A DNA stretch of 64,000 bases from positions 1 to 64,000 of the forward strand of contig JAEDFO010000006.1 in assembly GCA_016292745.1 (NCBI GenBank), read 5' to 3'. Numbering within the stretch: the first letter of the stretch is position 1; each line of letters starts with the position of its first letter. The notes beneath the pieces were generated by a model. It searched no databases and was not told the DNA's origin. It worked only from the letters and a program-made list of their open reading frames with translations. Made by a program: the position numbers and the translations under genes. Shown in pieces: positions 7,306 through 16,009 of the stretch. This DNA comes from Muribaculaceae bacterium (lineage in GTDB: Bacteria; Bacteroidota; Bacteroidia; Bacteroidales; Muribaculaceae).

Positions 7306-9861
7306 ATGAAGTTACAAGCAAGCAAAACAAATTCTCCGAACTGGAGAGATTTAACAGTAAAGTCGGAGTTGCCGGCAAAACTGAAGAAACTGGAAGCTTT
7401 GTCCAGAAACTTGTGGTGGGTATGGAACAGCGAAGGAAAGGCATTGTTCCGCTCATTGAATCCCGACCTATGGCGCGCTACAGGTGAAAATCCTGTCCTG
7501 TTATTGCAAAAACTCAGCTTTGAGCGTTATGAAGAGATATTGGCCGACAAGGAATTGATGGCTCAAATCAACAAAGTATACAGCGACTTTGAGGAATATA
7601 TGAAAGTGCCTATGCGCACCGACATTCCTTCGGTATCATACTTCAGCATGGAATACGGACTGTGCAATGCTCTGAAAATCTATTCTGGTGGTCTTGGCGT
7701 TCTTGCTGGCGACTACATTAAAGAGGCATCAGACTCACGTGTCAACATGACAGCTGTCGGCTTCCTTTATCGTTATGGCTATTTCACACAAACCCTTTCG
7801 ATGGATGGCCAGCAGATATCTAACTACGAAGCCCAGAACTTCAATCAGCTTCCCATCGACGCGGTTATCGACGAAAACGGCAACCACATGCTCGTTGAAG
7901 TCCCTTATCCAGGCCGCACTATTTATGCCCGCATATGGCGAGTAAATGTAGGTCGTATGAAACTTTATCTGCTTGATACCGACATCGACCTCAACTCGGA
8001 ATACGACCGTTCAATCACTCACCAACTTTATGGTGGCGATTGGGAAAACCGTATCAAGCAAGAATATATGCTTGGCATCGGCGGTGTGCTCATGCTCAAG
8101 AAACTCGGCATTAAGAGCGACCTCTACCATTGCAACGAAGGTCATGCTGCACTGCTCAACTTGCAACGTCTGCTTGACTATGTTCAAGAAGAAAAACTCG
8201 ATTTCAACGTTGCACTTGAACTCGTAAGAGCATCATCACTCTATACCGTTCACACTCCGGTACCTGCAGGCCACGACTATTTCGACGAAGGTCTCTTCGG
8301 AAAATATATGGGTGAATTCCCTGCAAAACTCGGTATTTCATGGGGCGACCTCATGAATATGGGCCGTGAGAACCCCGACACCAACGAACGTTTCTCGATG
8401 AGCGTATTCGCTCTCAACACTTGCCAGGAAGCAAACGGCGTTAGCTGGCTGCACGGCGAGGTATCGAAGAAAATGTTCCAAGGCGTATGGAAAGGCTACA
8501 GCGCCGAAGAATCGCACGTTTCTTACGTAACCAACGGTGTTCACATGCCTACATGGGCCGCTTCGGAATGGAAAGAGTTCTACAAGAACATCCTTGGCCC
8601 GACATTCATGGAGAACCAGTCGGACGAAAACACTTGGGCTCCGATCCTTAAAGCAAAGGACGAAGATATCTGGAAACTTCGCATGACATTGAAGAACAAG
8701 TTCATCAACTTCATCAAGAAGGACTTCACAGAAAACTGGCTAAAGAACCAGGGCGACCCATCGCGCATCATCCAAATTGTAGAACGCATCAACCCGAACG
8801 CACTCCTTATTGGTTTCGCACGTCGCTTTGCCACCTACAAGCGCGCACACCTGTTGTTCACCGACCTCGACCGTCTTTCTAAAATCGTCAACAACGAGAA
8901 ATTCCCCGTTCAATTCATATTCTCAGGTAAGGCACACCCTGCCGATGGCGCCGGGCAAGGCCTTATCAAGCGTATTATCGAGGTTTCTCGTATGCCACAG
9001 TTCCTTGGTAAGATTATCTTCCTCGAGAACTACGATATGATTGTTGCAAAACGTCTGGTGACTGGCGTTGATATCTGGTTGAACACACCTACACGTCCTC
9101 TCGAGGCATCAGGTACATCTGGCGAGAAAGCTGAGATGAACGGCGTGCTCAACTTCTCGGTTCTCGACGGATGGTGGTATGAAGGTTACCGCAAAGATGC
9201 CGGTTGGGCACTTACTGAAAAACGTACATTCACCGACCAGTCGCAGCAAGACAAACTTGATGCCGCTACCATCTACTCGATGCTCGAGAACGAAATCATC
9301 CCGTTGTATTTTGCAAAGAACTCACGCGGATACTCTCCCGAGTGGATTCAGTTCATCAAGAACTCAATTGCCCACATCGCTCCGAACTTTACAATGAAGC
9401 GTATGATTGACGACTACATCAACCGCTTCTATAACAAGGAGGCTCAGCGTTCGCGTCACCTGGCTGAAAACAATTATGCCAAGGCAAAAGAAATTGCCGA
9501 ATGGAAACAGATGGTTGCATCGAAGTGGGACGACATCAAGGCAGTCGAAATTCAATTGCCTGATATGAGTGCGTTCAACTCGGTATGTGGCACTGAATTC
9601 CACTCGATGGTTAAACTTGATACAGCAGGTCTCGGCTCAAACATCGGTGTAGAACTCGTTGTTTACTCATTTGAGGACAACAATATGAAGTTCAAACGTG
9701 CTCTTCCGATGGAAATAACTGAGGAAAACGGCGATATCTTGACATTCTCACAGACAAGCACTCTTAAAGATGCAGGTGAATACCGTTTTGCATTCCGTGT
9801 ATTCCCTAACAATTCTGAATTGCCTCACCGTCAGGATTTCGCATACGTTAAGTGGATTTAA
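7306..9861 (+). CDS. glgP: alpha-glucan (glycogen) phosphorylase, GT35
   Basis: The enzyme releases glucose-1-phosphate from glycogen or maltodextrin using phosphate and pyridoxal phosphate. The protein is 851 residues and begins with a DUF3417-type N-terminal region (ALSRNLWWVWN), which marks the divergent bacterial/archaeal alpha-glucan phosphorylase branch. The motif EASGTSGEKAEMNG holds the predicted PLP lysine K608. The last 120 or so residues form a beta-rich extension (GSNIGVELVVYSFEDNN onward) beyond the catalytic core. It shares the promoter of the glycogen synthase gene and ends at a strong hairpin. Confidence 0.93.
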   Translation: MKLQASKTNSPNWRDLTVKSELPAKLKKLEALSRNLWWVWNSEGKALFRSLNPDLWRATGENPVLLLQKLSFERYEEILADKELMAQINKVYSDFEEYMKVPMRTDIPSVSYFSMEYGLCNALKIYSGGLGVLAGDYIKEASDSRVNMTAVGFLYRYGYFTQTLSMDGQQISNYEAQNFNQLPIDAVIDENGNHMLVEVPYPGRTIYARIWRVNVGRMKLYLLDTDIDLNSEYDRSITHQLYGGDWENRIKQEYMLGIGGVLMLKKLGIKSDLYHCNEGHAALLNLQRLLDYVQEEKLDFNVALELVRASSLYTVHTPVPAGHDYFDEGLFGKYMGEFPAKLGISWGDLMNMGRENPDTNERFSMSVFALNTCQEANGVSWLHGEVSKKMFQGVWKGYSAEESHVSYVTNGVHMPTWAASEWKEFYKNILGPTFMENQSDENTWAPILKAKDEDIWKLRMTLKNKFINFIKKDFTENWLKNQGDPSRIIQIVERINPNALLIGFARRFATYKRAHLLFTDLDRLSKIVNNEKFPVQFIFSGKAHPADGAGQGLIKRIIEVSRMPQFLGKIIFLENYDMIVAKRLVTGVDIWLNTPTRPLEASGTSGEKAEMNGVLNFSVLDGWWYEGYRKDAGWALTEKRTFTDQSQQDKLDAATIYSMLENEIIPLYFAKNSRGYSPEWIQFIKNSIAHIAPNFTMKRMIDDYINRFYNKEAQRSRHLAENNYAKAKEIAEWKQMVASKWDDIKAVEIQLPDMSAFNSVCGTEFHSMVKLDTAGLGSNIGVELVVYSFEDNNMKFKRALPMEITEENGDILTFSQTSTLKDAGEYRFAFRVFPNNSELPHRQDFAYVKWI

Positions 9862-9881
9862 TTCTCCAACTATACCATTAA

Positions 9882-9917
9882 AAATCAGGCGCTTATCGAA
9901 TGATAAGCGCCTGATTT
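9882..9917. terminator. bidirectional hairpin terminator, glgP / ABC-F
   Basis: A perfect 16-bp inverted repeat, AAATCAGGCGCTTATC at 9882-9897 and its complement at 9902-9917, with a GAAT loop. A-runs and T-runs flank it. It lies between two convergent genes and can serve both. Confidence 0.9.
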
Positions 9918-9931
9918 ATTATTAGTTATTA

Positions 9932-11800
9932 TCACGATTCTTTGTCGCTGAGTTCAAGCCATCGTAATTCCTTTTCGTCGAGCATATCCTTGATAGCCGA
10001 ATACCGTTGTGAAACCAAATCAAATGATGAACCGGGAGGTAGGGTAGTCTCACCATTGAAAATCCTCTCTATATTGTTCTTTTCCAACTCCATTTTTTCT
10101 ATTTCTTCAGAAAGTGCCTGAAGCTCAAGTTTTTCCTTATATGTAAGTTTATTCTTTGCCGAATGTTCGTTTCTATGGGTAGATTGCACTGATTGCGCCA
10201 CCTCATTCTGAGCTTTGATTTTTTCCTGTTCAGCCGCCCATGCTCGATATTCGGAATAGTTTCCTGGGAAATCCTTTATTTCTCCGTTCCCCTTGAATAC
10301 AAACAGGTGATTAATGCAACGGTCCATAAAGAATCGGTCGTGGGAAATTACTATGACACACCCTTTGAATTTATCAAGATAATCTTCAAGTATCTCAAGC
10401 GAAAGAATATCGAGGTCGTTTGTAGGCTCGTCAAGAATCAGGAAATTAGGCTTCTTCATCAGTACTGCAGCCAAATATAGTCTACGTTTCTCACCTCCGC
10501 TCAACTTATAAATGTACTTCTGTTGGTCGGCTGGTGTGAAGAGAAAATGGGAAAGAAACTGCGAAGCTGTGTAGCAGGTCTTTTCATCAAAATATATAAC
10601 TTCGGCTATGTCGCGTATGTAGTCGATAACTTTTTTCGACTCGTCAAACTTTTCGAAATCCTGCCGGTAATAACCAAACTTTACAGTCTCCCCAATCTCA
10701 AGTTCACCGCTGTCAAGCGGTTCAATTTGCTGCAGAATCTTTATAAACGTTGATTTCCCCACGCCGTTATCGCCAATAATGCCAAGCTTGTCGTATCGGG
10801 CGAAAATGTAATTGAAACCGTCAATAATCACCTTGTCGCCAAAACGCTTGCAAAGATTTCGTGCTTCAAAAATCTTGGAGCCGATATAGCTGGAATTAAT
10901 CTTAAGCGAAATGGAACTGTTATCGTAACGCATTGTAGCCTTTTGCTTCAAATCGTAGAAGGCATCGATACGGTATTTGGCTTTCGTGGCCCGAGCTTGT
11001 GGCTGACGACGCATCCAGTCCAGTTCCTTTCGATATAGATTTGCAGCCTTTGCAATTTCAGCATTCTGCTGTTCGATACGCTGCGCTCGCTTCTCGAGAT
11101 AATAATTGTAGTTGCCGTTGTAGTTATATACAGTTTGATTATCGATTTCAACTATTCGGTCGCAAATCTTATCAAGGAAATAGCGGTCGTGTGTAACCAT
11201 CAGCAATGTTATTCGATTTCTCGACAAATAATTTTCGAGCCACTCAACCATATCTATGTCGAGGTGATTGGTAGGCTCGTCGAGCAGAATCAAATCAGGC
11301 TTATCTATAAACAGCTTGGCGATGGCAAGGCGCTTAATCTGTCCACCCGAAAGAGTGGATATTTTTTGGCTGAAATCAGAAAATTTAAGTTCCGTGAGAA
11401 ACTGCTTGAACCGGTCCTCAAGATCCCATGCATCTGCAGAATCCATCTCAACAATCAAATCGGTGAGATCTTCGCCTTTTTCCAAGGCAATTTCATATTG
11501 ACGGACTACATAATTGGCAATACTGTCGCCCGAAAGGCATGCCTCGATAATAGTGTCTTCAGGATTAAATACTGGCAATTGTTCAAGATATCCCACTTTT
11601 ATATCGTTTCGAAACGTAATCTTGCCTGAATCGTATGTTTCACGACCCATAATTATATTCATCAAAGTAGTTTTGCCAATGCCGTTCTTGGCAATGATTC
11701 CCACTTTATCGCCTTCCGAAAGATTTATGTTTATGCCTTCAAATATTATTCTGTCGCCGAACGATTTCGACAAATTCTCTATCTGTAATATACTTGCCAT
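9932..11800 (-). CDS. ABC-F family ATPase, Uup-like
   Basis: This is a soluble tandem ATPase without membrane segments. ABC-F proteins act on the ribosome, and Uup-type members also affect DNA or ribosome assembly. It has two Walker A motifs (AKNGIGKTT, GDNGVGKST), two signatures (LSGGQIKR, LSGGEKRR), and DEPTNHLDI/DEPTNDLDI Walker B regions. The inter-domain linker contains LYRKELDWMRRQPQARATKAKYR, typical of Uup, and a charged helical C-terminal domain follows. The start is set at the ATG at 11800 (622 residues): an upstream in-frame TTG at 11818 lies inside the predicted promoter. No evidence points to antibiotic resistance. Confidence 0.9.
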   Translation of the reverse strand: MASILQIENLSKSFGDRIIFEGININLSEGDKVGIIAKNGIGKTTLMNIIMGRETYDSGKITFRNDIKVGYLEQLPVFNPEDTIIEACLSGDSIANYVVRQYEIALEKGEDLTDLIVEMDSADAWDLEDRFKQFLTELKFSDFSQKISTLSGGQIKRLAIAKLFIDKPDLILLDEPTNHLDIDMVEWLENYLSRNRITLLMVTHDRYFLDKICDRIVEIDNQTVYNYNGNYNYYLEKRAQRIEQQNAEIAKAANLYRKELDWMRRQPQARATKAKYRIDAFYDLKQKATMRYDNSSISLKINSSYIGSKIFEARNLCKRFGDKVIIDGFNYIFARYDKLGIIGDNGVGKSTFIKILQQIEPLDSGELEIGETVKFGYYRQDFEKFDESKKVIDYIRDIAEVIYFDEKTCYTASQFLSHFLFTPADQQKYIYKLSGGEKRRLYLAAVLMKKPNFLILDEPTNDLDILSLEILEDYLDKFKGCVIVISHDRFFMDRCINHLFVFKGNGEIKDFPGNYSEYRAWAAEQEKIKAQNEVAQSVQSTHRNEHSAKNKLTYKEKLELQALSEEIEKMELEKNNIERIFNGETTLPPGSSFDLVSQRYSAIKDMLDEKELRWLELSDKES

Positions 11801-11815
11801 TTGTATAATTTTCGA

Positions 11816-11823
11816 CAAATATA
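11816..11823 (-). promoter_or_regulatory. -7 element for the ABC-F gene
   Basis: On the minus strand this reads TATATTTG, a perfect TAnnTTTG. It lies 15 nt upstream of the chosen ATG and overlaps the alternative TTG start, which excludes that start. Confidence 0.65.
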
Positions 11824-11846
11824 CTCAATTTAACAACTATCAATCG

Positions 11847-11854
11847 TATATTTG
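11847..11854 (+). promoter_or_regulatory. -7 element for the phosphoesterase gene
   Basis: TATATTTG lies 19 nt before the ATG at 11874. The two divergent -7 elements are only 23 nt apart, so the two polymerase sites overlap and the genes may compete for transcription. Confidence 0.65.
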
Positions 11855-11873
11855 TATACAAAATGTATTTATC

Positions 11874-13676
11874 ATGAAAAAATATCTATTATCCATTATC
11901 ATTTTCTTATCCGTTTTCGTTGGTGCAGACGCCACTAAGATTGCTTTCTTGTGCGATATCCATGTGTCACCAGGAAATGCAAACGAATCGAAACTGAAAG
12001 AAGTTGTAAAAGCCATTAATTCAAGTGATGCCGATGTTGCGATTCTTGCCGGTGACTTGACAAACGAAGGCAGCGATGAAGAGCTGAGCAATGTAAAACC
12101 AATTCTCGATGCCATAGCTAAACCATTGTATATAATACCCGGCAACCATGAAACCACTTGGTCGCAAAGTGCATGCAAGACATTTACCGATATTTGGCAA
12201 GCCGACCGCTTTATAACCGAAGTCGACGGAATGGTACTTGTGGGCATAAATTGTGGCCCGTATATGAAAATGGGCGATGGCCATATCAAACAAGAGGACT
12301 TGATTTGGCTCGACAAGATGCTTTCTGAACACAAAGGCAAACGTGTGATATCAATTAACCATATGCCATTGATGCCCGACCTCGACAATTACATCGACTA
12401 TATAAAAGTGCTTGAAAAATATAATGTCGTTACACATCTGTGTGGACACTACCACTCAATAAAGTACTATAAAGGAGGCGACATAGATTGCCTGATAAAC
12501 CGTGCTCTTGATATGCGCGACGGCGATTACGGCTACACTGAAATTGAGATTGTCAACGACTCCATAAAGCAATGGAACTGCCGTCTTGACAAAAAGCCGG
12601 AATTATCGAATGCTTTCAAAATCAATGACAACCTGCGGCCAATGCCCGATACCGTTGCCACCGTACAAGAGATGCCGGCCGGTTTCAAGATTGAAATGAT
12701 ATATCGCGACAATGCTTCCATTTTCACCCGTTTGGGAATAGATGGCAACAATATTTATTTTGGGAATTCGCTGGGTTTTGTAAAAGCCATCGACAAACGC
12801 ACAGGAGAAAACCGATGGGAATACAAAACCGAGGCTTCGCTGTATTCACGTCCAGCAGTATCAGGCAAATATGTAATTATCCCCACATCCGACAAACGTA
12901 TGCTCTGGTTCGACAAAAAAGGCAACATAATAAAGGAATGTAATTCAGATGGGCCATATGTGGCCGACGGACTTGTAGCTGGCAATGTTCTGTATCAAGG
13001 TGGCCTAAAGAAATTTGAAGCATGGGACACTAAGTCAGCAACATTGCTTTGGCGCGCAAGCGCAAACAACTATTGCCAAGCTTGCCCATCTTTAAGAGGC
13101 AACGATATTGTGTTTGGCAATTGGGACACCAATCTGCGATGTCTCAACACAAAAGACGGCGAGCTCAAATGGATATGGAACAACGGAAAAGAGCGTACCC
13201 ATTTCAGTCCTGGCAACTGTGTCCCAGTTGTCGCTAACGACAAGGTTATAATCGTGGCACCAGACCGATACATGACGGCTATCGACCGTGTAACAGGAAA
13301 AACCATCTGGCGCAACAATTCGCATAAGTTCCGCGAAAGCCTTGGGGTTTCGGCCGATGGCAAACGTGCATATGCAAAGACTATGGACGGTGAACTAATA
13401 GCTGTCAGCACCGAAGGCAACGAATACAACGAGCTTTGGATGGTTGATGCCAAACTTGGCTACGAGCATGCGCCATGCATCGTTGTAGAAAGCAAAGGTG
13501 TGGTGTATATGGGCTCGAGAGGCGGTGTAATTGCAGCAGTCGACCCAAAGACACATACACTATTGTGGAACTATCGCATAGGTAATTCTGAATTTAACGG
13601 ATGGGAAATCGACAAGAACGGCGATGTATACACTTCGCTTATTGAGGGAACCATATGGAAAGTATCGAAGAAATAA
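11874..13676 (+). CDS. exported metallophosphoesterase with PQQ-type beta-propeller
   Basis: The 600-residue protein starts with a signal peptide (MKKYLLSIIIFLSVFVGADA). A calcineurin-like phosphoesterase domain follows (about 20-260) with the ligand motifs DIH, AGDL, GNHE, NHMP and GHYH. The C-terminal 300 residues are PQQ/quinoprotein-like repeats, seen in AIDKRTGENRWEYK, DTKSATLLWR, NTKDGELKWIW, DRVTGKTIWR and DPKTHTLLWNY, so it probably folds as a propeller. The substrate is unknown. The start was moved downstream because the longer ORF reads back through the divergent ABC-F gene and its promoter. Confidence 0.88.
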   Translation: MKKYLLSIIIFLSVFVGADATKIAFLCDIHVSPGNANESKLKEVVKAINSSDADVAILAGDLTNEGSDEELSNVKPILDAIAKPLYIIPGNHETTWSQSACKTFTDIWQADRFITEVDGMVLVGINCGPYMKMGDGHIKQEDLIWLDKMLSEHKGKRVISINHMPLMPDLDNYIDYIKVLEKYNVVTHLCGHYHSIKYYKGGDIDCLINRALDMRDGDYGYTEIEIVNDSIKQWNCRLDKKPELSNAFKINDNLRPMPDTVATVQEMPAGFKIEMIYRDNASIFTRLGIDGNNIYFGNSLGFVKAIDKRTGENRWEYKTEASLYSRPAVSGKYVIIPTSDKRMLWFDKKGNIIKECNSDGPYVADGLVAGNVLYQGGLKKFEAWDTKSATLLWRASANNYCQACPSLRGNDIVFGNWDTNLRCLNTKDGELKWIWNNGKERTHFSPGNCVPVVANDKVIIVAPDRYMTAIDRVTGKTIWRNNSHKFRESLGVSADGKRAYAKTMDGELIAVSTEGNEYNELWMVDAKLGYEHAPCIVVESKGVVYMGSRGGVIAAVDPKTHTLLWNYRIGNSEFNGWEIDKNGDVYTSLIEGTIWKVSKK

Positions 13677-13691
13677 CTATTTAATGCCAAA

Positions 13692-13734
13692 AACAAGACA
13701 GCCGGCGTGGAAATCCATTGCCGGCTGTCTTGTT
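13692..13734. terminator. bidirectional terminator, phosphoesterase / htpG
   Basis: A perfect 15-bp inverted repeat (AACAAGACAGCCGGC at 13692-13706, complement at 13720-13734) with a 13-nt loop, lying between convergent stops at 13676 and 13751. Confidence 0.85.
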
Positions 13735-13750
13735 CAATATGGTGTGTTTA

Positions 13751-15784
13751 TCAGAGTAAATCAACTGAACGTTTGATAAAGTTACTCAAAGCCTCGCCTT
13801 TCAGCATGCCATTGCTCAGCAGGGCAATATCGACGAGCTGACGAATGATCGGTTGATTCCCGGCATATTCGCTGATAATGCCGTCTTCCTCCTCACGAAG
13901 GTTGTTAACCTTCGACTCATTGTCGGAGATAATTTTCTTTTCATCGTCGCTGAGTTCTGATTTCTTTCTGATTTCCGATATCTGATTGTTTGCCTCGTCA
14001 ATCTTGTCAGATATAGGTTTAACCTTGTCGGTGAGAGCCGAAGATGCCTCACTTATGATTCGCTTAACTACCTTATGGTCGGTGTTCAACGTAAAGGTAA
14101 AGCTGTCAGGCATCTCGCCATAGAAACTCATACCAGGCTGCAACGAAGCCATATCCTTCATTCGGCGCAGATATTCGCTTTGAGTTATTACTGTAGGGGC
14201 AGCACATTCTCCCATTGGCTGGAAGGCAACGAAATAATCAGCTTTGTCGGTTTTCGGGAGCTGCGACTTAAAGAGTGTTGTTGCAATATCTTTGTCGAGC
14301 TTACTCAAATCACACACTGCAGCATTATCTTTCTTTATAAGATTATCGAGTGTGTCGCTGTCAACTCTTACAAATCGAGTCTTTTCGAGCTTGTTCTCAA
14401 GCATTCCAATAAAGTGGGAATCGAGCTGGCCATTCATCAACAGCACACTGTAGCCTTTTTCTGTTGCGGCGTTTATATATGAATACTGCAACTCTTTGTC
14501 GGTAGCGTAAAGCACTACCACATTTCCATCCTTATCGGTCTGGGCTCCTTCAATGAGCTTCTTGTAATCGTCGATTTTAAAGAATTTGCCTTCAGTGTCC
14601 TCAAGCAGGGCAAACTTCATGGCCGGCTCGCTGAACTTATCATCGGAAAGCATGCCGAATTCAATGAATATTTTAATGTCGTTCCATTTCTTCTCAAATT
14701 CTTCGGCATTATTCTTCGCAATCTCCTCAAGCCGCGAAGCCACTTTCTTGGTGATGTGCGAAGATATCTTCTTGACATTGCTATCGCTCTGCAAATACGA
14801 ACGCGACACATTAAGCGGAATATCAGGCGAATCGATAACACCCTGAAGCAATGTGAGGAATTCCGGTACAACGCCCTCTACCGAATCGGTAACAAACACT
14901 TGATTGCAGTAAAGCTGAATCTTGTTTCGGTTGATATCGATATTCGAATGAATCTTCGGGAAATACAATATGCCGGTGAGTGTGAACGGGAAATCAACAT
15001 TCAGGTGTATCCAGAACAATGGGTCGTCCTGACCAGGCATTATGGCATGATAAAAATCGAGATAATCCTTATCGGTCAGGTCTGATGGCTTGCGGGCCCA
15101 CAATGGTTCAACCGAGTTAATCACATTGTCGCGATCGGTATCAACATACTTGCCATCCTTCCATTCTTGCTCTTTGCCCGAGACTATGGGTACCGGCAAG
15201 AAACGGCAGTATTTTCTGAGCAGTTCATCAATTTTCGATTTCTCAAGATATTCCTTATTCTCGTCATCGATAAAAAGTACGATGTCGGTACCGCGGTCCT
15301 GCTTATCTGATTCTTTCATTTCGAATTCCGGCGAACCGTTACAAGTCCAGCACACAGCCTTGGCTCCCTCTTTATAAGAGAGTGTATGGATTTCCACCTT
15401 GCTCGATACCATAAATGCCGAATAGAAACCCAATCCGAAATGGCCGATTATGGCATTGGCATTATCCTTATACTTGTTTATGAATTCTTCGGCACCAGAG
15501 AAGGCTATCTGATTGATATACTTATCAATATCCTCTTCGGTCATACCGATACCGCGGTCGCTTACAGTCAACGTACCTTTTTCCTTATCGACTGATATAC
15601 GCACCGACAAGTCACCAAGTTCGCCTTTGAAATCGCCAACCGACGACAGAGTCTTGAGTTTCTGGGAAGCATCAACTGCATTTGAAACCAACTCACGTAG
15701 AAATATCTCGTGATCGCTGTACAGAAATTTTTTTATTACGGGGAATATATTCTCTGTAGTAACCCCAATTGAACCTTTTTGCAT
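13751..15784 (-). CDS. htpG: HtpG, Hsp90-type chaperone
   Basis: HtpG is the bacterial Hsp90, an ATP-driven dimeric chaperone. The 677-residue protein has the GHKL ATPase motifs in order: ELVSNAVDAS, DRGIGM, and GHFGLGFYSAFM as the ATP lid region. The middle-domain arginine loop appears as LNVSRSYLQSD. A charged coiled stretch (about 600-640) precedes the dimerisation region. It has its own upstream region, where an inverted repeat sits against a weak -7 element (see 15825-15855). Confidence 0.96.
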   Translation of the reverse strand: MQKGSIGVTTENIFPVIKKFLYSDHEIFLRELVSNAVDASQKLKTLSSVGDFKGELGDLSVRISVDKEKGTLTVSDRGIGMTEEDIDKYINQIAFSGAEEFINKYKDNANAIIGHFGLGFYSAFMVSSKVEIHTLSYKEGAKAVCWTCNGSPEFEMKESDKQDRGTDIVLFIDDENKEYLEKSKIDELLRKYCRFLPVPIVSGKEQEWKDGKYVDTDRDNVINSVEPLWARKPSDLTDKDYLDFYHAIMPGQDDPLFWIHLNVDFPFTLTGILYFPKIHSNIDINRNKIQLYCNQVFVTDSVEGVVPEFLTLLQGVIDSPDIPLNVSRSYLQSDSNVKKISSHITKKVASRLEEIAKNNAEEFEKKWNDIKIFIEFGMLSDDKFSEPAMKFALLEDTEGKFFKIDDYKKLIEGAQTDKDGNVVVLYATDKELQYSYINAATEKGYSVLLMNGQLDSHFIGMLENKLEKTRFVRVDSDTLDNLIKKDNAAVCDLSKLDKDIATTLFKSQLPKTDKADYFVAFQPMGECAAPTVITQSEYLRRMKDMASLQPGMSFYGEMPDSFTFTLNTDHKVVKRIISEASSALTDKVKPISDKIDEANNQISEIRKKSELSDDEKKIISDNESKVNNLREEEDGIISEYAGNQPIIRQLVDIALLSNGMLKGEALSNFIKRSVDLL

Positions 15785-15824
15785 AATGATATGTTATTTT
15801 TGTTATTTTCCGGTTTGAGATTAG

Positions 15825-15855
15825 CAAATAAGATGCCATACAATAAATATGGCAT
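15825..15855 (-). promoter_or_regulatory. htpG promoter region with inverted-repeat operator candidate
   Basis: On the minus strand CTTATTTG (15825-15832) differs from TAnnTTTG at both leading bases, so the promoter call itself is weak. Immediately upstream of it, ATGCCATA at 15833-15840 and TATGGCAT at 15848-15855 form an 8-bp perfect inverted repeat with a 7-nt spacer. If the -7 call is right, this occupies the -10 to -35 interval, where a repressor would block polymerase. It is not a CIRCE element. Confidence 0.45.
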
Positions 15856-15950
15856 TCAAAACGAAAATATGTCAGTTATTTGCAATACATAATACTATAT
15901 ACGCCAATAAAAATTAAATATATTTAACGCAAGAACAAGGGCGAACCACG

Positions 15951-15958
15951 TATATTTG
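15951..15958 (+). promoter_or_regulatory. -7 element for the glycoside hydrolase gene
   Basis: TATATTTG matches TAnnTTTG, 51 nt before the ATG at 16010. Confidence 0.6.
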
Positions 15959-16009
15959 TAAAATAACACTGACATATAGTACATATCATAGTAATTAATA
16001 CGCATCACC

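Noticed and set aside
9932..11800. ABC-F protein as an antibiotic resistance factor
   Set aside because: Linker and C-terminal domain look like housekeeping Uup types, and there is no leader peptide or resistance context.
11514..11873. 120-codon N-terminal extension of the phosphoesterase
   Set aside because: It lies antisense to the ABC-F gene and through both promoters; the signal peptide starts at 11874.
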